Assembly: GCA_030623035.1 (NCBI GenBank) | Contig: JAUXFK010000076.1 | Span: 1-11,322, forward strand | Source of the DNA: Deltaproteobacteria bacterium | GTDB lineage: Bacteria > Desulfobacterota > UBA8473 | Length of the DNA: 11,322 nt | Direction of reading: 5' to 3' | In this document: one piece after another, positions 1 through 5,954 of the stretch | Numbering within the stretch: the first letter of the stretch is position 1 | Layout: the number at the start of each line of letters is the position of its first letter | Notes under the pieces: generated by a model | What the model was told of the DNA's origin: nothing | The model's input: the letters and a program-made list of their open reading frames with translations, nothing else | Database searches by the model: none | Made by a program: the position numbers and the translations under genes

Positions 1-1
1 C

Positions 2-259
2 CCTGATTCACCATCTGATTTACAAACGTCCTATCGTATAAGGGCAAATTCGTTTTCTGCTGGAGCAAAGTGGTGAAACAAAAATCAGTGAAAAAGAAAC
101 TTTATCATATACTTACAGAATTAGGTGGTGGATTTTGGTCTAAAAGACAACCTCAATGCAGAGGCAGGAGTATATCTCATATGCGGGCCGGATGATTCTG
201 ATATAGGCCAGTTTGATGAGAATGATATGGTTTACTTGAGGGTTGGTTATGCTTTTTAA
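2..259 (+). pseudogene. Broken 3' end of a probable outer-membrane beta-barrel protein gene
   Basis: The frame ending at the TAA at 257-259 encodes, from about 125, a stretch with alternating polar and hydrophobic residues that finishes in VYLRVGYAF. A terminal aromatic residue after an amphipathic strand is the usual outer-membrane insertion signal of beta-barrel proteins. The same frame is also strand-like at 2-73 (…SYRIRANSFSAGAKW). Between them it has three stops, the first at 74-76 and the last at 122-124, while another frame reads SEKETLSYTYRIR there. Two compensating indels would join all three pieces into one reading. No start lies in the window, so the gene enters from the left. It converges on the toxin gene, whose stop is one base away. 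The family is not recognised. The pieces could also be chance reading frames. Confidence 0.35.
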
Positions 260-260
260 C

Positions 261-716
261 TTATGGAATCATATCCCTTCCAGAGCATTTTTCTATTTTA
301 AGCCCGGCAAGAGAAGCCAATTTGGATTGTCTGTCATCGAATGTCAGAAACCTGTCCGCTTTAATTGATAAGGCTGAGGCAACATGCAAGATATCCAATG
401 ACCTTGATCCTGTGCCGGCTGTGTAGTTTTTCGACAAATTAATGGCACATTCAAATATGTCAGTCCAATTCAATTGTGGGCGATAGAATATTCCTTTAAT
501 CTCGTGATCATCGAGCTTTGATACAATAAGACGGGCCTCAGTTACTGTAATTTCAGCCCTGAATTGTTTTTGATTGATTGCATTGTTAAACTCCAAGTCA
601 TGAAAACTCGTTAACGGGATAGCCTCATTGTTCTCTTTTAGCCAATTTGAAACATCCAGAGAATGTTCTTCTTTGATGTAGAGTTTAACAATCGCACTGG
701 TATCTACGTAAAGCAC
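261..716 (-). CDS. vapC: PIN-domain toxin ribonuclease, VapC family
   Basis: This 151-residue protein fits the PIN-domain endoribonuclease family, the toxins of VapBC-type modules, which use Mg2+/Mn2+ to cut RNA. The acidic metal-binding residues are visible: D5 in the opening YVDTSA motif, E42 in LEFNNA, D108 in SLDILHVASA and D127 in TFDDRQ. All four family positions are filled, so the enzyme looks intact. It starts with GTG at 714-716, directly after the antitoxin stop (TAA-GTG), so translation is probably coupled to the upstream gene. There is no separate ribosome binding site beyond the end of the antitoxin gene. The partner is of the Phd/YefM type, a pairing also known for PIN toxins. 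The RNA target cannot be read from the sequence. Confidence 0.88.
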   Translation of the reverse strand: MLYVDTSAIVKLYIKEEHSLDVSNWLKENNEAIPLTSFHDLEFNNAINQKQFRAEITVTEARLIVSKLDDHEIKGIFYRPQLNWTDIFECAINLSKNYTAGTGSRSLDILHVASALSIKADRFLTFDDRQSKLASLAGLKIEKCSGRDMIP

Positions 717-947
717 TTAAAATCTGTCCTCCCTCCCTTCAATAACTATGTTGCTTACAGGTTTACCATTTAGCTCAATAGCTTCATTATGAAAATCAGG
801 CCAGTCAATTTCAGTTTTGGGGCCTAGCGCTGTTATCTTGGCTACTGGCTTACCCCTTTTCGTAATTGTTACCTCTTCACCAGAGTTAATATTTCTAAGT
901 ACCTTGGCAAAATTCTTTTGGATGTCACCAACTGTCGCAGTCTTCAT
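717..947 (-). CDS. Antitoxin, Phd/YefM family
   Basis: This 76-residue protein opens with TATVGDIQKNFAKVLRNINSGEEVTITKRGKPVAKI, shown here only as the family pattern: an N-terminal Phd/YefM DNA-binding fold with the typical GEEVTITKRGKPVA loop (about residues 23-37). The variable C-terminal half (about 45-76) should wrap and inhibit the toxin encoded immediately downstream. Phd/YefM antitoxins usually also repress their own operon, and a palindrome overlapping a strong promoter lies about 100 bases upstream (1045-1061). The ATG at 945-947 is preceded by a weak GGGA-like site, so translation may be modest. Antitoxin before toxin, with no gap, is the normal order for these modules. Confidence 0.88.
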   Translation of the reverse strand: MKTATVGDIQKNFAKVLRNINSGEEVTITKRGKPVAKITALGPKTEIDWPDFHNEAIELNGKPVSNIVIEGREDRF

Positions 948-1044
948 TATAATCCCATTCGTTCTCTTCAGTATTGTTAATAGCCCTAATTATGCCTTCA
1001 CATTCTAAGCAATTATTCACAAAATTTTTGCCATCTTCTTTTTT

Positions 1045-1061
1045 ACGTATATTATATACGT
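1045..1061. promoter_or_regulatory. Palindromic operator candidate overlapping the -10 box
   Basis: ACGTATATTATATACGT is a perfect inverted repeat of 8 bases with one central base. It covers the whole -10 hexamer of the minus-strand promoter. Its position and symmetry suit binding of a dimeric repressor, most simply the Phd/YefM antitoxin alone or with its toxin. The symmetry is seen in the sequence; the binding partner is inferred. Confidence 0.6.
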
Positions 1062-1078
1062 GACCAATTATATGTCAA
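1051..1078 (-). promoter_or_regulatory. Consensus sigma-70-type promoter of the toxin-antitoxin operon
   Basis: Read on the minus strand there is TTGACA at 1078-1073 and TATAAT at 1056-1051, separated by 16 bases. Both hexamers match the consensus at all six positions. Transcription would begin near 1044 and give a leader of about 97 bases before the antitoxin start. A promoter this strong that must be held down fits an autorepressed toxin-antitoxin operon. Confidence 0.72.
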
Positions 1079-1162
1079 GCTTATTCTTTCGCTTATCGGG
1101 TGAGACTCTAATTTCTCCATGACTACTCGGACTTAAGAGCAGTGGAGGTAACTTCTCAATAA

Positions 1163-1276
1163 CTAGTGTCCATCCAGAAATGAGCAATTTTGTTCAAGGT
1201 CAAGGAAGGCGAAGAATTTGACAGCAAACATATCATTTAGGAAATAAGGTCGTCCCCTTTTGCGTTTCTCCTTCAT
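1163..1276 (-). other. 37-codon small ORF just downstream of the radical SAM gene, or part of a dispersed repeat
   Basis: An ATG at 1276-1274, five bases after the radical SAM stop codon, opens a 37-residue frame with a very basic start (MKEKRKRGRPYF) and the ending EQNCSFLDGH. No ribosome binding site is placed well for it. It could be a small peptide gene beside a radical SAM enzyme, but only one cysteine is present and no leader-core pattern is recognisable. The end of the stretch also resembles intergenic repeat sequence I associate, from memory only, with deltaproteobacterial genomes. The rest of 948-1280 holds the toxin-antitoxin leader and promoter. Confidence 0.18.
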
Positions 1277-1280
1277 GGCA

Positions 1281-2372
1281 TTATTCAAGAGCAGGTTCAT
1301 ACCAGCAGCCAGGATCCTCTCCCATGGGGTCACCAGCCATAGCAGCCGCACCTCTGCACCCACCGCACGCATACTGATACTCACATCTACCACACTTACC
1401 TGTTACTTCCCTTGATTGCAACCTCTTCAATAATGGAGAATTGGCCCAGATATCCTTCAACCTATCTCTTTTTATGTCACCAATCTCAACCTGTAATCCC
1501 AGCGGGCAGGGAACGATCTTGCCATCCACTGTGAGGCCGGCCTCTACGATTCCGGCTCCACAGCCCAGAGATACGTCTTTTGAATAAGGATCGATGCATG
1601 TATTTTGCATGTCCTTGTTAACGATAAAGATATGGGGAAGCTCAGAGGTTATGATGAGCGTGGGGAGAGTCTCCTGCATTTCAGCAAGAAATCTGAGCAT
1701 CTCTCCCCTCTGCTCTTTCGATAAACACAAGTGAGCAAGTTTCTTTGCCCTTCCTATGGGTGCCAGATCTCCTGCTTCAAAGACACCTACACCAAGGTCA
1801 GAGGCGAGTTTAAGCATATCAGGTAGCTCATCATAGTTTAATGAGAATATGGTAGCCTCTATGCCAACGTCAGGAAAACCCAGACCGACACATGTTTCGA
1901 TCGCTGAAACCGCCTTTTCAAATGATCCTTTTCCTCTTATTCGGTCGTGGGTCTTTGATTTTGCTCCATCGAGGCTGATCCGCATCTGATTAACACCGGC
2001 ATCCTTCAACCTTTGTGCTACGGAACGATTAAGGGAAAATCCATTCGTATTGATCCCTACCGATATACTCTTCGATGCATACTCTGCCAAAATGAATATG
2101 TCTTTTCTTAACAGAGGCTCTCCACCGGCCATCAACAGGTGTCTTGTCCCTGCTTCGGCCATATTATCGATAGCTTTCAAGGCATCTTCAGTGGATAGCT
2201 CATCCTTTGCCGGTTTCCCTGCTTCAACTGCACAATGGATACAATTTAAGTCACATGCCTCGGTGAGTCCCCATGCAATAACAACAGGATGATTCAACCG
2301 GGAGACCTTCCTTTGATATTTATCCCAGGTAAATTCCAGGATGTCAGCAGGTGAGAAGCATAAATCGTTCAT
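1281..2372 (-). CDS. Radical SAM protein with C-terminal SPASM domain (heme-decarboxylase/NirJ-like or peptide-maturase-like)
   Basis: This 363-residue protein has the radical SAM cluster motif CDLNCIHC (C40, C44, C47), which holds the [4Fe-4S] cluster that cleaves S-adenosylmethionine, and GGEPL at 83-87 for SAM binding. The C-terminal third has SPASM-type cysteines: C271, C289, a C-x2-C-x5-C-x2-C group at 327-339 and C356, enough for two auxiliary Fe-S clusters. The family includes heme d1 and heme-biosynthesis enzymes (NirJ/AhbD) and peptide modifiers, and the sequence alone does not decide between them. The ATG at 2372 is chosen over upstream starts because AAAGGAGGT at 2391-2383 lies ten bases before it. 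A sigma-54-type promoter lies upstream, and the sigma-54 regulator gene is the next gene on the same strand. Confidence 0.85.
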   Translation of the reverse strand: MNDLCFSPADILEFTWDKYQRKVSRLNHPVVIAWGLTEACDLNCIHCAVEAGKPAKDELSTEDALKAIDNMAEAGTRHLLMAGGEPLLRKDIFILAEYASKSISVGINTNGFSLNRSVAQRLKDAGVNQMRISLDGAKSKTHDRIRGKGSFEKAVSAIETCVGLGFPDVGIEATIFSLNYDELPDMLKLASDLGVGVFEAGDLAPIGRAKKLAHLCLSKEQRGEMLRFLAEMQETLPTLIITSELPHIFIVNKDMQNTCIDPYSKDVSLGCGAGIVEAGLTVDGKIVPCPLGLQVEIGDIKRDRLKDIWANSPLLKRLQSREVTGKCGRCEYQYACGGCRGAAAMAGDPMGEDPGCWYEPALE

Positions 2373-2382
2373 AGAGTTATTT

Positions 2383-2391
2383 ACCTCCTTT
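2383..2391 (-). promoter_or_regulatory. Ribosome binding site that sets the radical SAM gene start
   Basis: AAAGGAGGT on the minus strand is a near-complete Shine-Dalgarno sequence ten bases before the ATG at 2372. It rules against the more upstream in-frame ATG at 2441, which would place this site inside the coding region. Confidence 0.8.
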
Positions 2392-2461
2392 TCTATTGCA
2401 TTTACCTGTGTGTAATTCAGCAGTCCAATACAAAGATTCACAGACTCTATATCGTTGCTAT

Positions 2462-2478
2462 TACAAAAACTGTACCAA
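2462..2478 (-). promoter_or_regulatory. Candidate sigma-54 (-24/-12) promoter of the radical SAM gene
   Basis: On the minus strand TTGGTACAGTTTTTGTA matches the sigma-54 consensus TTGGCAC-N5-TTGCA. The GG of the -24 element and the G of the -12 element have the exact ten-base spacing; the invariant GC is GT here, the main departure. The start point would fall near 2450, about 78 bases before the ATG at 2372. A sigma-54-dependent activator is encoded next door at 2739-4121, which makes the site more credible. Confidence 0.5.
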
Positions 2479-2738
2479 CTTCTATTCTTTCAACCTAAAT
2501 AGTGAATATTATTACAGAAATAATTAAAATATATCCTAACTTCTTAATATTACATACTTTTTACAACCCCGCATTTATAATATAAAGCGACTCCTTCTTC
2601 AATAACAGGACATCTATAAGAAGGGAAAGATGCTAGATAATGGGTTTTATGCACATGCTAAGGAGTAAAAAAACCCTGATTGACCACTTCTGTGTGCAAG
2701 CTATAATGAAAGTTTTATTGACCCTCTTTGTTTTCAGG
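2479..2738. other. AT-rich intergenic region, activator-binding region candidate
   Basis: No gene is seen here. The stretch lies between the stop of the regulator gene and the candidate sigma-54 promoter, which is where enhancer sites for an NtrC-type protein usually sit. I found no clear inverted-repeat enhancer. A seven-base complementary pair, GGGTTTT near 2642 and AAAACCC near 2670, is separated by a loop of about 20 bases and is too weak to call a terminator. Confidence 0.4.
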
Positions 2739-4121
2739 TTAAGCTTTGTCCCTAATATTTAGGCGGGTTAACTTCTTTACAAGGGTGTTGCGGTGTATTT
2801 TGAGTATCTTTGCAGCTTCTGTTTGGTTCCAATTTGTCTTTTCTAATGCTTGAAGGATGATTTGCTTTTCAAAAGCCTCTTTGACTTTTGTCAAACCCAA
2901 TTCATCATCCTTTATCTCTTCCATCTCTTGTGTAAATTCCTCCCCATCCATAAATAGTTCTATTGGGAGATTACTCAATGAAATCATCCTGTTGTATCTT
3001 GAAAGAACCACCAGTCTTTCAACGAGGTTCTGGAGTTCTCGAACATTTCCAGGCCACGAATACGTACAGAGGGTGGCAAGGGCTTTTGGCGAAATCCCCT
3101 CTACCTTCTTGTTGTACTCTTTACTGTATTTTTCAAGGAAAAACTGTGCTAACAACGGGATATCATTTCTACGCTGTCTTAACGGGGGCAGATGTATAGG
3201 CACAACATTGAGGCGAAAGTAAAGGTCGCTTCGAAATCTCTTTTCCTTGACTTCTTTCTCCAAATGCACGTTGGTGGCAGCAATCACCCTTACATCCAGG
3301 TTGATGGTCTTGTTACTTCCAATCCTTTGAATCTGCTTCTCTTGCAAAACCCGAAGTAGTTTGGATTGAAGGTCTAAACGAAGTGCGGATACCTCATCAA
3401 GAAACAGAGTACCCCCATTGGCATGTTCAAACTTTCCTACGGTGCGGGTCTGTGCGCCTGTGAAGGCGCCTTTTTCATATCCAAAAAGTTCACTCTCCAT
3501 AAGTTCTGAGGGTATGGCACCACAGTTCACTACAACAAATGGCTTATCTTTTCTATTGCCATGATAGCGTATTGCCCTGACAACCAATTCTTTTCCTGTT
3601 CCACTCTCCCCCGTAATCAAGATACTGGTTGGGGTAGATGCCACCTCCTTAATGATATTAAAAACCTTCCTCATCTCCCTATCTTTGCTAATGATCTGAC
3701 CAAAGCTGTGACTCTTCCTAGAATCTGAACGAAGGCGATGTGATTCTTTCTGGAATCTTTGTTTGTTAAGAACCTCTTTTAGAAAGCAAATGAAATGAGC
3801 CCCTTCGGTTGGCTTCGTTATACAGAGACTGGTGCCCAATCTTAAATACCCTGGCAGACTCCTTAAGATACCTAAATAGGAAACTAAAACAATATCAATA
3901 TCTTCGTTAATCTCTTTTGCCTTTTTGACAAATTCCACTCCCTTGGCATCAGATGTATCGAAACTCAATAGTATAATATTAATATTATAATTCTCAATAA
4001 TACCCAGGGCTTCTTCGTCACTCTCGGCAGTAAAAACCTGATAATGATGCTCCAGTATGACCTTAAGGGACTCTCTGAATTCTTCTTCCTCATCAACTAT
4101 CAAAATGGAATCATTCATCAT
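2739..4121 (-). CDS. Sigma-54-dependent response regulator, NtrC family, with atypical receiver domain
   Basis: This 460-residue protein has the three-domain layout of NtrC-type activators. The receiver domain (about 1-120) is followed by an AAA+ sigma-54 interaction domain (about 140-380) with Walker A GESGTGKE at 171-178, the sigma-54 contact loop GAFTGA at 218-223 and Walker B TLFLDE ending at E243. A Fis-type helix-turn-helix lies at about 412-456 (NQTEAAKILKIHRNTLVKKL). In the receiver, the acidic pocket (D10, E11), S81 and K103 are present, but a gap-free alignment puts S53 where the phosphorylated aspartate should be. D55 is the nearest acid. Control by ordinary phosphorylation is therefore doubtful. 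Start: the ATG at 4121 sits 9 bases after GAAGG; ATG 4118 and TTG 4124 are alternatives. Likely targets are the neighbouring radical SAM and acyl-CoA genes (inference). Confidence 0.9.
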   Translation of the reverse strand: MMNDSILIVDEEEEFRESLKVILEHHYQVFTAESDEEALGIIENYNINIILLSFDTSDAKGVEFVKKAKEINEDIDIVLVSYLGILRSLPGYLRLGTSLCITKPTEGAHFICFLKEVLNKQRFQKESHRLRSDSRKSHSFGQIISKDREMRKVFNIIKEVASTPTSILITGESGTGKELVVRAIRYHGNRKDKPFVVVNCGAIPSELMESELFGYEKGAFTGAQTRTVGKFEHANGGTLFLDEVSALRLDLQSKLLRVLQEKQIQRIGSNKTINLDVRVIAATNVHLEKEVKEKRFRSDLYFRLNVVPIHLPPLRQRRNDIPLLAQFFLEKYSKEYNKKVEGISPKALATLCTYSWPGNVRELQNLVERLVVLSRYNRMISLSNLPIELFMDGEEFTQEMEEIKDDELGLTKVKEAFEKQIILQALEKTNWNQTEAAKILKIHRNTLVKKLTRLNIRDKA

Positions 4122-4223
4122 CAACCTTGACCTTCGTTGGATTGTCTATAAACAAGCATAATATCAATAAAAAAGTGGTTCATATGAGTTGATTCTTCAC
4201 TGATGGATACAATGAATACCCGA

Positions 4224-4541
4224 TTACTGAGTAAGATGATGGTGCTGAATAAATCTGCTTATAGCCCTGGCAGCCCTGCTGAGGGTCGGGTAAACAGGGA
4301 ATCCCAAACACGAGAGCCTCTCCTTTAGCAATAGGGTTTTTTTAAGTATTTCTGGTGAAGTACCTTCGTGGAGCACAATTGCCATTGGTTTTGAACAGAC
4401 TTCTTTCGCAGCAGTGACGGATTTTATCATTTGATCCAATAATTCACGTTCCGTTTCTATGGGAAACATATCAATTGCTATAGGCATGATCAGAGAATCA
4501 ATCCCCTCCCACTTAGAGACAATCCGAACCGTATCTGCCAA
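4224..4541 (-). pseudogene. C-terminal part of the frameshifted acyl-CoA synthetase alpha-like gene
   Basis: This frame continues the protein that begins at 5640 after a one-base shift. Its residues run on smoothly from NPVDTQWLVWDTNK into ADTVRIVSKWEGIDSLIMPI and then to the small C-terminal CoA-ligase domain, ending RAARAISRFIQHH. The latter pattern (…YPTLSRAARAI…) is where the last domain of ADP-forming acyl-CoA synthetases ends. On its own the frame would have to start at TTG 4541 with no ribosome binding site, so it is unlikely to be made separately. Removing one T near 4541-4544 fuses both frames into a 471-residue protein, close to the usual alpha-subunit length of about 460. The regulator gene starts about 100 bases downstream and could share its transcript. 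Confidence 0.7.
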
Positions 4542-5640
4542 ACTTATTGGTATCCCACACCAACCACTGCGTATCTACAGGGTTCCTTACACTGTTATTG
4601 GCATCTGGGGTAAAGCTCCTCAGTTTATCCCTGATCTCGTCAGGAAATAGAGGGACTGAAAGACCGACATGCTCAAAGTCATCAGCAGACTGAACACTGA
4701 CTCCCCCTCCATATCCTACAACTGCCACATTTCCCCCTTTTGGAGGGTCCATGAAGACGAAACTCACAACAGTGTCTACAAGCTCATCTATGCTATGTAC
4801 ATGGATCGCACCTGTTTGCCTCAGGAGGGCATCCCATATTCTTTTCTCACCGGTTAAAGAGCCAGTATGGGAAGCAGCGGCCCTTGTTCCAGCCCTTGTG
4901 TGCCCGCCTTTATGCACAATTACCGGCTTAATCTTTGCTGTACTTCTCAGCACATCAAAGAACCTTCTTCCATCTCTAACCCCTTCGATATAGAGTGCTA
5001 TAACCCTTGTCTCTTGATCCTGAGCAAGATATTCGATAAAATCGGTTGCACTGAGGTCACACCCGTTGCCATAAGCAACAACCTTGCTGTATCGAAGCCC
5101 ACGAGTGGCTCCCAATCGTAGAAACCGTATGCAATGACCGCCACTTTGCGATATGCAGGCAACCGGCCCGCTCTCTTTGGGTAATATCGGGCTGAAGGTC
5201 AGTCTTGACTGAGGGCAATAAATACCCGGGCTATTTGGGCCTATGATTCTGATACCGTTATCGCGGGCAATCTTGTTTATCTCTTGTTCCAGTCTAAGCC
5301 CTTCTGCTTCGCCTGTTTCGCTGAAGCCTGAAGTAAAAAGATGTACTGCCTTGACACCTTTGGAGGCGCACTCTTCCATGAGTTTGGGGGTAAAATGGGC
5401 GGCTATGCTACAAATAACATAGTCTATGGAGACGGGTATATCTTTAATGCTGGGATAGGTCCTGTAACCCCACATTTCGTCTGATTTCCGACTGACGAAA
5501 TACAGCTTGCCGTTGTACTTGAATTCAAGTAATGCATCGGGGATCATCTGACCTGCCCAGTTATTTGGATCCAAAGAAGTGCCAACCAAGGCTATAGACC
5601 TGGGATGGAAAATGTAATCTATGCTCTGTAATCTATCCAT
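4513..5640 (-). CDS. Acyl-CoA synthetase (ADP-forming) alpha-subunit-like protein, truncated by a frameshift
   Basis: ADP-forming acyl-CoA synthetases interconvert acyl-CoA, ADP and phosphate with free acid, CoA and ATP through a phosphohistidine. The visible 375 residues contain the CoA-binding Rossmann domain (about 5-130, starting SIALVGTSLDPNNW), the succinyl-CoA-ligase-like domain with SQSGG at 164-168, and the motif AAASHTGSLTG at 254-264, in which H258 is the expected phosphorylated histidine. The ATG at 5640 is chosen because AAAGGTGA (5652-5645) precedes it; TTG 5655 lies upstream of that site. The frame stops at 4513 inside the last domain, and the missing end lies in the next frame. 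No ATP-grasp beta subunit is in the window. The protein could be a stand-alone CoA-binding relative. Its divergent neighbour is the mutase gene. Confidence 0.82.
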   Translation of the reverse strand: MDRLQSIDYIFHPRSIALVGTSLDPNNWAGQMIPDALLEFKYNGKLYFVSRKSDEMWGYRTYPSIKDIPVSIDYVICSIAAHFTPKLMEECASKGVKAVHLFTSGFSETGEAEGLRLEQEINKIARDNGIRIIGPNSPGIYCPQSRLTFSPILPKESGPVACISQSGGHCIRFLRLGATRGLRYSKVVAYGNGCDLSATDFIEYLAQDQETRVIALYIEGVRDGRRFFDVLRSTAKIKPVIVHKGGHTRAGTRAAASHTGSLTGEKRIWDALLRQTGAIHVHSIDELVDTVVSFVFMDPPKGGNVAVVGYGGGVSVQSADDFEHVGLSVPLFPDEIRDKLRSFTPDANNSVRNPVDTQWLVWDTNKFGRYGSDCL

Positions 5641-5818
5641 AGCGTCACCTTTCAATGGGCTGTTGCTAAAGGCGGGAATCCCTTTGTACAGCCATCAAGA
5701 CGTTTTTTTATAAGTCTTTTTCCCTGGTTTTTCCGTATGAACTCAAGATAATTGCGCTCAACAAAGTGCGAGTCTTGAAATGCTCTGTTGAAAATATTTT
5801 TGGATCAATCCTTTTATA

Positions 5819-5848
5819 AATCTAGCCTAAATGAGAAGAAGTAGTCAA
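5819..5848 (-). promoter_or_regulatory. Possible sigma-70-type promoter for the acyl-CoA synthetase-like gene
   Basis: On the minus strand TTGACT (5848-5843) and TAGATT (5824-5819) are separated by 18 bases: five of six and four of six matches to consensus. The leader to the ATG at 5640 would be long, about 170 bases. This is the best minus-strand candidate I found in the 314-base gap between the divergent genes. Confidence 0.28.
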
Positions 5849-5885
5849 GAAAAACCTGTTAACCCAATAAGATTCAGGTTTTATA

Positions 5886-5915
5886 TTGACAAGATTGGCA
5901 TTTTTGGGATAGCAT
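5886..5915 (+). promoter_or_regulatory. Sigma-70-type promoter candidate of the mutase gene
   Basis: TTGACA at 5886-5891 is a perfect -35 hexamer. TAGCAT at 5910-5915, 18 bases further on, matches four of six -10 positions. Transcription would start near 5922, about 33 bases before the mutase ATG. A strong AGGAGG ribosome binding site sits at 5944-5949, five bases before that ATG. Confidence 0.5.
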
Positions 5916-5954
5916 ATTGTCTATTTTAAACCTAATGTTGCACAGGAGGCACCA

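Noticed and set aside
925..1020. Small minus-strand frame (GTG start, about 31 codons) in the antitoxin leader, overlapping the antitoxin start
   Set aside because: No ribosome binding site, no recognisable similarity, and the overlap with a well-supported gene make a leader peptide speculative.
5698..5724. AAGAC…GTCTT hairpin followed by T residues
   Set aside because: The stem is only five base pairs, and there is no plus-strand gene before it to terminate.
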